Below are positions 39,747-44,862 of a stretch of 44,862 nucleotides of DNA, piece after piece. Within the stretch, counting starts at the first letter, position 1. Every line of letters begins with the position of its first letter. Position numbers and translations under genes: made by a program. The DNA comes from Thioalkalivibrio halophilus (lineage in GTDB: Bacteria > Pseudomonadota > Gammaproteobacteria > Ectothiorhodospirales > Ectothiorhodospiraceae): NCBI RefSeq assembly GCF_001995255.1, contig NZ_MUZR01000003.1, positions 44,187 through 89,048 on the forward strand, given 5' to 3'. The notes beneath the pieces were generated by a model that was given only the letters and a program-made list of their open reading frames with translations, had not been told where the DNA came from and made no database searches.

Positions 39747-39776
39747 AAAACAAAAGAATAGACCGGGCGAGCCCGG
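39747..39776 (-). terminator. Probable intrinsic terminator after the FucA-like aldolase
   Basis: On the minus strand a short G+C stem (5 bp closed by a 4-base loop, 39763-39776) is followed by a T-rich run with about 12 T in 16 bases (39747-39762). It lies 17 bases past the aldolase stop and separates the antiporter/aldolase operon from hspQ-ilvD. The stem is short, so termination may be partial. Confidence 0.55.
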
Positions 39777-39792
39777 GGCGCGTCACGCCGTC

Positions 39793-40473
39793 TCAGGGTT
39801 CGTCCGGTTCCTGTCCGGATCCGTTCGGGGCCGCCTCCCGCCGCGGGCCGTACTGCTTGAAGGCCTCCCGCACGCGCTGCATCTCCGCAGCATCCAGCAG
39901 GGCGGGGCCGCCGATGGACAGGCTCAGCACGTACTGCTGCGCCAGCAGTTCGACCTCCTCGGTGAGCCACAGCGCGCGTGCGAGGTCCGGCCCGGTGGCG
40001 ATCATCCCGTGGTTCGCCAGCAGACAGGCGTAGCGGTCATCCAGTGCGGCAAGCGCATGTCGCGAGAGTTCCGGGGTCCCGAAGGTGGCATACGGGGCAC
40101 AGCGGATGGAGTCGCCGCCGGCGGCCGCGATCATGTAATGCAGCGGCGGGATGTCGCGCTGCTGGATCGCGACCACGCTGGCGTACACCGAATGCACGTG
40201 CACCACCGCATGGATATCTTCGCGTTCCCGCAGGATCGCGCGATGAAAATGCCATTCGCTGGAAGGCTTCTGGTGCGCCGGCCAGTGTCCGTCGGCATCC
40301 ATGTACACCAGATCCTCCGGCGCCAGGTCCTCGTACGCCACGCCGGAGGGGGTGATCAGCAGGCCGTGACCGCAGCGTACACTGACGTTACCGGATGTAC
40401 CCTGGTTGAGGCCGCGCCGGTTGGTTTCCAGCGCCGTGTCGATCACCGCCTCGCGCAACTGTTGCTCGTTCAT
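39793..40473 (-). CDS. Class II aldolase, L-fuculose-1-phosphate aldolase-like
   Basis: A 226-residue zinc aldolase closely resembling E. coli FucA, even in numbering: Glu73, zinc ligands His92, His94 and His155 (SSEWHFH, VVHVHS, LLANHGMIATG) and Tyr113 in HYMIAAAGGDSIRCAPYATFGT. GLNQGTSGNVSVR is the phosphate-binding segment. It would cleave a ketose-1-phosphate to DHAP and an aldehyde. No fucI, fucK or rhamnose genes are nearby. The same FucA-like family contains Ald2, which cleaves 5-methylthioribulose-1-phosphate, the MtnA product; that is a plausible alternative role. Start ATG overlaps the stop of the upstream antiporter gene by 4 bases. The C-terminal ~16 residues are variable. Confidence 0.9.
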   Translation of the reverse strand: MNEQQLREAVIDTALETNRRGLNQGTSGNVSVRCGHGLLITPSGVAYEDLAPEDLVYMDADGHWPAHQKPSSEWHFHRAILREREDIHAVVHVHSVYASVVAIQQRDIPPLHYMIAAAGGDSIRCAPYATFGTPELSRHALAALDDRYACLLANHGMIATGPDLARALWLTEEVELLAQQYVLSLSIGGPALLDAAEMQRVREAFKQYGPRREAAPNGSGQEPDEP

Positions 40474-42356
40474 GCGCCTGCCTTCGTCCGGAACCGTCCC
40501 GCGCATTCTGCCTGACGGGCGCGCCCGGAGCATCCGGCCGCAAGGGTTCCGGGGAGTTCGCCCCGGGCAAGCACCCGTCCGTTCGCGGCCAAGGCCGCTC
40601 CTACCTCTGCAGGAGCCTGCCTGCAGGCGAACAGGGCCGGAGTCGCCGACAAGCCCAGCGCGAGTTCGCCCCCGGCGAGGGCGTCTGTGGGAGCCTGCTT
40701 GCAGGCGAACCGAGCCGGAGTCGCCGAAACGGCCAGCGCGAGCGCCAGCAGCAGGATCATCGTGGTGGCCACGCGCCCGATAACCGGCCAGCGATGCAGC
40801 TGGCGTTCGGTCAGGGTCCACCAGTGGGCCAGCCGGGCCATGCCGGGCGGGGGGCGCGGGGCGCTTCGGTCCGGTCCGGGTTGCCGCGCCGCGACCGTGC
40901 CGATCCCGGGCCACCGGGATCGCAGCCACCATGCCCCGCCTGCCAGCACCCCGGCCAGTAGCAGCGGCCAGAGGCCGTCCCCGAGGGCCGTTGAAATCAG
41001 GGCGTATTCGCGCAGGGAGGTATCCGCTAACCACCAGGGCAACAGCAGCCCCGCAACGAGGGTCAGCAACCAGGGTGTCATGCCCCTGGTGTCAACGGCG
41101 CCGCCGGTCGTCGGCTTCAAGTCGGGCTCCGGGGGATGGCTGGCCGCGCGGCGCAGGAAATGCAGCATCAGCAGGGCGGTGGCGGTGCCGGTCACCCCCG
41201 CCAGCCAGCCGGGCATTCCGGTCGTGAGGGCGGCCTTGGCCAGGGCGCCGCCGGAGAGCGGCGCGGCCGCGAGCGCGGCCCCGGCCAGCACCAGGCCAAA
41301 CAGCAACGCCCTCCGGGTGCACCGATCCGCCGCCGTGGCCAGCAGCCCCGTTCCGAGGAACAGCGCCCCCTTGGCCAGACCGTGATGAGCGAGCATCACC
41401 GCCAGGCCCGCCCAGACCGCGGCCGGCGACGTCCCGGCCGCGGCCATCCCGAGCAGGGCGACCACCAGACCCATCTGACTGACGCTGGACCAGGCGAGGA
41501 TGGTCTTGGGTTCGGACTGGCGCAGACCCGCGGCCACGGCATAAAAGGTGCCCGTGAGGCCCAGCGCGGTCAGGATCAGGGGGCCGTGCCCGGGGATCTC
41601 AAGACCGCCTTCCAGCAGTCGCCATGCCCCCAGGGCGCCGACCTTGATCATCACCCCGCTCAGCACCGCACTGGCCGGCACCGGCGCCACCGCGTGGGCC
41701 CGGGGCAGCCAGGCATGCAGCCCCGGCGCGCCCAGCTTCAGGCCGAAGCCGATCGCGAACAGCAGGGCGGCGGCCGATTCCATGCCCGCACCCAGTCCGA
41801 CGAGATCCGGCGAATTCCCCGGACCGGCGAGCATGGTGGTCCAGGCCACCGCCGTGAACAGCGCGACCTCGCCGATCAGCATCAGGCCGAGGTAGAGCCG
41901 TCCGGCCCGCAGGGCCGTCACGCCGCCGGTGTGGGTGACCAGACCGTAGGCCGCGAAGGTCATCAGCGCGAAGCCGGCATAGAAGGTGAGCAGATCCGCC
42001 GCCAGCACCAGCAGCAGGTAGCCGGCCAGGGTCAGCAGCCAGAACACGGCAAACCGCAGCGGGTGTGTCAGCGGGTGTCGATGGGCGTACGCCCCGGCGA
42101 GCAGCCACAACAGGGCGCCGGGCAACAGAAAGGCGCGGGCCGTGCCATCCAGCGCCAGACGGGCCTGATCCAGCAGCCCGGGCAGCACGATCCCGGCATC
42201 GGGGTCGGGGCCTGCCAGGGCCAGCAAGAGCGCCGGCAGGGCCGCCAGCGGCAGCAGGATGGTGGCCCGGCGACGCAGGGCGGGGAGCGCGAGCGCGGTC
42301 AGGGCCAGCCATGGCGCCAGCACGGCCAGCAGCAGTGCGAGCTGCGTGGCGTTCAT
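40470..42356 (-). CDS. Mrp/Mbh-type antiporter ND5-like subunit with repeat-derived C-terminal tail
   Basis: A 628-residue polytopic protein of the NuoL/M/N-MrpD family, membrane-embedded, about 14 TMs over residues 1-545. Conserved lysines are present: Lys207 (FGLKLGAPGLHAWLP), Lys238, Lys329 (HHGLAKGALF) and Lys374 (GGALAKAAL). The TM5 position that is Glu in relatives (F-E-L-M) is Ala130 in TFYAGFALMTF. From residue 544 the protein is translated out of REP-type repeats: two imperfect copies of SATPA(R/L)FAC(K/R)QAP followed by a further repeat-derived stretch. This tail is unlikely to be ancestral. The gene overlaps its upstream neighbour by 4 bases and the aldolase by 4 bases. Role: probably proton or cation translocation with the other Mrp-like subunits. 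Confidence 0.85.
   Translation of the reverse strand: MNATQLALLLAVLAPWLALTALALPALRRRATILLPLAALPALLLALAGPDPDAGIVLPGLLDQARLALDGTARAFLLPGALLWLLAGAYAHRHPLTHPLRFAVFWLLTLAGYLLLVLAADLLTFYAGFALMTFAAYGLVTHTGGVTALRAGRLYLGLMLIGEVALFTAVAWTTMLAGPGNSPDLVGLGAGMESAAALLFAIGFGLKLGAPGLHAWLPRAHAVAPVPASAVLSGVMIKVGALGAWRLLEGGLEIPGHGPLILTALGLTGTFYAVAAGLRQSEPKTILAWSSVSQMGLVVALLGMAAAGTSPAAVWAGLAVMLAHHGLAKGALFLGTGLLATAADRCTRRALLFGLVLAGAALAAAPLSGGALAKAALTTGMPGWLAGVTGTATALLMLHFLRRAASHPPEPDLKPTTGGAVDTRGMTPWLLTLVAGLLLPWWLADTSLREYALISTALGDGLWPLLLAGVLAGGAWWLRSRWPGIGTVAARQPGPDRSAPRPPPGMARLAHWWTLTERQLHRWPVIGRVATTMILLLALALAVSATPARFACKQAPTDALAGGELALGLSATPALFACRQAPAEVGAALAANGRVLARGELPGTLAAGCSGRARQAECAGRFRTKAGA
40580..40604 (-). 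repeat. REP-type palindromic element (unit 1)
   Basis: On the minus strand this begins GTAGGAG and has 6-bp arms GCGGCC/GGCCGC around TT, ending GAACG. This is the widespread Pseudomonas-type REP pattern. It faces unit 2 head to head across only 4 bases, a REPIN-like doublet. It lies inside the coding end of the ND5-like antiporter subunit. Confidence 0.8.
40609..40664 (+). repeat. REP-type element (unit 2) heading a 56-base direct repeat, copy A
   Basis: It begins GCAGGAG with arms GCCTGC/GCAGGC around CT and continues GCGAAC, followed by about 32 bases shared with copy B at 40687-40742. About nine mismatches separate the two 56-base copies. The period between copies is 78 bases. Confidence 0.8.
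40687..40742 (+). repeat. REP-type element (unit 3) heading a 56-base direct repeat, copy B
   Basis: It begins GTGGGAG with arms GCCTGC/GCAGGC around TT, then GCGAAC and a flank matching copy A (GCCGGAGTCGCCGA, then CCAGCGCGAG). It encodes the junction between the last membrane helix and the tail of the antiporter subunit. Confidence 0.8.
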
Positions 42357-43825
42357 CCGGCCAGCCCCCCGGCCGCAAAGGCCGAGCGCAGCGCCGTGGC
42401 GAACAGGCCGCTCCCGATCGCCGCCAGGGCCAGCAGCAATGCGGCCCGGGGCATGGCGAGCGGAATGGGCAGCGGTTGCCCCTGTGCGGGCACCACGGCC
42501 GCGTCATCGCTTCCCAACCGCAACGGATCCCGCAGGATGCGCCACAGGTATCCGGCGGTGATGAACGTCCCGAGCACGATCACTGCCGCCCAGGGCCAGG
42601 CGCGCGCGGCCAGGGCCGATTCCAGCAGCCACCACTTGGCAACGAAGCCCCCGCTGGGCGGCAGACCCACCAGACTCGCCGCCGCCAGCGCGATCGCGAT
42701 CCAGGCCAGCAGGCTGCCGCCGGCCATCGGCGGGCCGATACGGCGCAGATGGTCGCTGCCCCATTGCCACGCCAGGCAGCCCGCTGCCAGGAAGAGGCTG
42801 CCCTTGGCCAGGCCATGGGCCAGCAGCAGCATCAGCATGCCCGCGTGGGCCTGGTCGGGCAGGGCCCCGGCGGTCGCCAGCGGGAACACCAGCAGGCCGA
42901 AGCCCAGCTGCGAGACGGTCGAATACGCGATCACCATCTTCAGATGGCGCTGGAGCATGGCCAGCACACCGCCCCAGATCACCGCCGCCGCCCCCAGCAG
43001 GCCCAGCAGCTGTGCCGGCAACCCCGGAAGCATTCCGGCAAACGGACCGAACCACAGACGCACCAGCAGATAGAACGCCGCGGTCACCACCACAGCGGAA
43101 AGCACCGCACTGACCGCCGCATGCGCTCGCCCATGGGCCGAGGGCAGCCAGAAATGCAGCGGGAAGATCGCCCCCTTGAGCAACAGACCCAGGGTGATCA
43201 TCACCGCGGCCGCCAGGGTGACGGGTTCCTCCGCGGCCCGGCCGGTCAGCAGGGCGATATCCAGCGCGCCGTACTGTCCGTAGAGCAGGGCGACGCCCAG
43301 AAGATACAGCGTGGACCCCAGCAGCGTTGCGAGGAAATAGCGCCATGCCGCGGCGAGCGCCGGCCCGCCGGCGGCGGCGATCAGGGCCACCGCCGCCAGC
43401 GCCACCATCTCCAGGATCACGTAGAGATTGAACAGGTCGGCGGACAGGAACAAGGCATTGAGCCCGCCCCACAGGAACAGCCACAACGGCCAGAAATAAC
43501 GTCTCTGGCGACTGTCCGGCACCAGACGGCGCTCGGCAAGGCGATAGATCGCCGCGGCCAGCGCGACCACAGTGGTCAGGACAAGCAGGGTCAGGGCGAG
43601 GGCATCGATCTGCCAGCCGATTCCCAATGGCGCGGCCCAGCCCCCCAGATCCTGGCGCCAGGGGCCGGTGCGCAGGTTTTCGAGGACCAGAACGGCCAGT
43701 ACCGGCAACAGCAGCAGTCCGGTACCCAGCGTCGCCATGCGGCCCCGGCGCGGATGCGCGAAGGCGACGGCCGCCGCCATCAGCGGCAGCCCCACCACCA
43801 TGGCCGTGGCCAGCGCGATGCTCAC
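42353..43825 (-). CDS. Mrp-type Na+/H+ antiporter subunit D (MrpD/MnhD-like)
   Basis: A 490-residue polytopic ND5-like subunit. Start is GTG at 43825, overlapping the mrpC-like stop by 4 bases; the longer open frame upstream is a shadow of other genes. About 14 TMs. The proton-channel residues are intact: Glu139 in TM5 (FNLYVILEMVAL), Lys217 in TM7 (LLLKGAIFPLHFWLPSAHGRAHAAVSA), Lys341 (AHGLAKGSLF) and Lys397 in TM12 (PSGGFVAKWWLLE). This pattern is that of MrpD/NuoM-family pumps. It is the fully equipped antiporter-like subunit here, in contrast to the next gene. Confidence 0.93.
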   Translation of the reverse strand: MSIALATAMVVGLPLMAAAVAFAHPRRGRMATLGTGLLLLPVLAVLVLENLRTGPWRQDLGGWAAPLGIGWQIDALALTLLVLTTVVALAAAIYRLAERRLVPDSRQRRYFWPLWLFLWGGLNALFLSADLFNLYVILEMVALAAVALIAAAGGPALAAAWRYFLATLLGSTLYLLGVALLYGQYGALDIALLTGRAAEEPVTLAAAVMITLGLLLKGAIFPLHFWLPSAHGRAHAAVSAVLSAVVVTAAFYLLVRLWFGPFAGMLPGLPAQLLGLLGAAAVIWGGVLAMLQRHLKMVIAYSTVSQLGFGLLVFPLATAGALPDQAHAGMLMLLLAHGLAKGSLFLAAGCLAWQWGSDHLRRIGPPMAGGSLLAWIAIALAAASLVGLPPSGGFVAKWWLLESALAARAWPWAAVIVLGTFITAGYLWRILRDPLRLGSDDAAVVPAQGQPLPIPLAMPRAALLLALAAIGSGLFATALRSAFAAGGLAG

Positions 43826-44127
43826 GGGTCGCGCGAGTCCCGGCCGTGGTGGCCGTTCGCGGGCCCGCCACGCTGCTCCAGCAGGCGAACCATCAGCCCC
43901 AGCGCCACCGCCGTGGTCGACACCGTCACCACGATGCCCGTCAGCACCATCGCGTGAGGCACGGGGTCCAGTACCTCGGCGGCATGCGCCAGCGCCACCA
44001 GCAGCAGGAAGACCGCGGTGGTCAGGACGTTCAGCGCGAGGATCTTGCGCATCAGCTGCGCACGGACGAACAGCCCGTGCAGGCCGATGATCAGCAGCGC
44101 GATGGCCAGCAGCAGATACAGGGTCAT
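43822..44127 (-). CDS. Mrp-type antiporter subunit C (NuoK-like)
   Basis: A 101-residue three-TM protein: MTLYLLLAIALLIIGLHGLFV, KILALNVLTTAVFLLLVALA and HAMVLTGIVVTVSTTAVALGLMVRL. The order and the DPVPHAMVLTGIVVTVS motif are those of MrpC/MnhC, homologous to NuoK of complex I. ATGA overlap with the upstream subunit and GTGA overlap with mrpD-like show a tightly coupled operon. The true start is 44127; the open frame upstream has no TM character. Confidence 0.93.
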   Translation of the reverse strand: MTLYLLLAIALLIIGLHGLFVRAQLMRKILALNVLTTAVFLLLVALAHAAEVLDPVPHAMVLTGIVVTVSTTAVALGLMVRLLEQRGGPANGHHGRDSRDP

Positions 44128-44862
44128 GCCGGCCTCCGGGTGTCCCAGTCGGCCGGGGGCTCGCCACCCAGATACAGCGCGAACAGCAGCAGCGCGATGG
44201 AGAGCCCCGCGGCAAGCTCCAGCAGCAGGATCAGCCAGCCGGCCAGCTCGACCGGGTACTCGAAGAACCCGTGCCCCCCGGCCATCACTGCGAAGGCCAC
44301 CCCCAGCATCGCGGTCATCCCCAGCGCGAGCGCCCAGCGCCACGGGCCGTAGACGTCACCCGACAGCCAGGGCCGGGCGCCGGCCAGCAGCATCAGCACC
44401 CCACCGGCGCCCATCACCGCGCCCGCGGGGAAGGCACCCCCCGGCGCATGACTGCCGCGCCACAGCAGATAGGCCGAGACCAGCACGAAGGCAGGGAACA
44501 GCACCCGGCCCAGAGCGGGCAGGGCGGGCGACACCAGTTCGGGCGAGGAAGGCCAGGGGGTGGGGCCCAGCGACCACAGCACGACCACGCCCAGCAGCAG
44601 AATGGCGATCTCCAGCAAGGTGTCGAAGGCGCGGAAGTTGAGCAGTACGGCGGTGACCGGGTTTTCCACCCCGGAGCGCCCGAGTTCCGCGGCCACCGGT
44701 TCGCCCAGCCCCGGGGCCGGGAGCAGCCACGCCGCCCCGCCCAGGCCGGCCAGCAGCAACAGCCCCATCGGCAGCCAGAACGCCCGGTCGCGCCCGCGCT
44801 GGCACACATCCGACGCGCGCCCCGCCTCCCAGTCCAGCCGCCCCAGCGCGGACAGCAGCAGC
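44124..44862 (-). CDS. Mrp-type antiporter subunit with MbhE-like and MrpB domains (5' end outside window)
   Basis: The frame stays open to the right edge, so the N-terminus is missing; about 245 residues are visible. First comes a TM and a segment with ENPVTAVLLNFRAFDTLLEIAILLLGVVVLW, matching the VT.VL..FR.FDTL.E motif of the MrpA C-terminus/MbhE. Then comes an MnhB domain (RVLFPAFVLVSAYLLWRGSHAPGGAFPAGAVMGAGGVLMLLAG) with three further TMs. The fusion of MbhE-like and MrpB parts is the layout of Mbh-type and simplified Mrp systems. ATGA overlap with the C subunit. The missing upstream part and E, F, G subunits probably lie just beyond the edge. Confidence 0.85.
   Translation of the reverse strand, partial: LLLSALGRLDWEAGRASDVCQRGRDRAFWLPMGLLLLAGLGGAAWLLPAPGLGEPVAAELGRSGVENPVTAVLLNFRAFDTLLEIAILLLGVVVLWSLGPTPWPSSPELVSPALPALGRVLFPAFVLVSAYLLWRGSHAPGGAFPAGAVMGAGGVLMLLAGARPWLSGDVYGPWRWALALGMTAMLGVAFAVMAGGHGFFEYPVELAGWLILLLELAAGLSIALLLFALYLGGEPPADWDTRRPA

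Noticed and set aside
39720-39792. Sigma-32 promoter for hspQ
   Set aside because: No CTTGAA-type -35 with CCCCAT-type -10 at correct spacing could be found.
41136-43957. Long plus-strand frames across the antiporter genes
   Set aside because: Gln/Arg/Gly-rich antisense shadows of strongly conserved membrane proteins.

Overview
The window is chromosomal DNA from a high-G+C gammaproteobacterium. Nearly every gene is a core housekeeping gene. The gene order matches blocks I know from Pseudomonas and relatives: ptpA/rne/rluC/HAD/sppA, csiV-mfd, lolCD/DUF2062/comEC, and mtnA-gyrA-serC-pheA-hisC-tyrA-aroA-cmk-rpsA-ihfB-lapAB-pyrF. Together with an Mrp/Mbh-type cation/proton antiporter cluster, a FucA-like aldolase and a single lolCD pair, this suggests a purple-sulfur or haloalkaliphilic lineage such as Ectothiorhodospiraceae (Thioalkalivibrio-like). 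That assignment is inference; no rRNA gene is present to test it.

Layout. At 0-8.2 kb are a FliK-like protein (minus), a low-molecular-weight phosphotyrosine phosphatase (plus), RNase E (minus), a 477-base divergent leader region, and then rluC, a HAD phosphatase and an S49 peptidase (plus). At 8.2-14.8 kb, on the minus strand, are csiV-mfd, the agmatine-to-putrescine pair aguA-aguB, and a small exported protein. At 15.0-20.0 kb are the lipoprotein-release transporter lolC/E-lolD, a DUF2062 membrane protein (minus) and comEC. At 20.0-33.0 kb is a long plus-strand run: mtnA, then gyrA-serC-serA-pheA-hisC-tyrA-aroA-cmk with mostly overlapping or nearly touching genes, then rpsA and a strong intrinsic terminator. 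This run links serine/PLP, phenylalanine/tyrosine and chorismate synthesis with DNA supercoiling and translation. At 33.0-37.0 kb are ihfB, lapA, lapB, pyrF, a ComEA-like helix-hairpin-helix protein and galU. At 37.0-40.5 kb (minus) are a rhomboid protease, ilvD, hspQ and a FucA-like class II aldolase. From 40.5 kb to the right edge is an antiporter operon (minus) whose first gene runs off the window.

I found no CRISPR array, tRNA, rRNA, prophage, transposase, toxin-antitoxin or obvious defence locus, and no clearly undescribed multi-gene system. The points most worth checking are: a cluster of REP-type palindromes read in frame as the C-terminal tail of one antiporter subunit; the same subunit carrying Ala in place of the conserved TM5 Glu; a ComEC whose beta-lactamase-like domain has lost its metal ligands; MtnA together with a FucA-like aldolase, hinting at the methylthioadenosine/DHAP shunt; an EPSP synthase with all class II motifs; and two large U-tract-less intergenic stem-loops with similar build.
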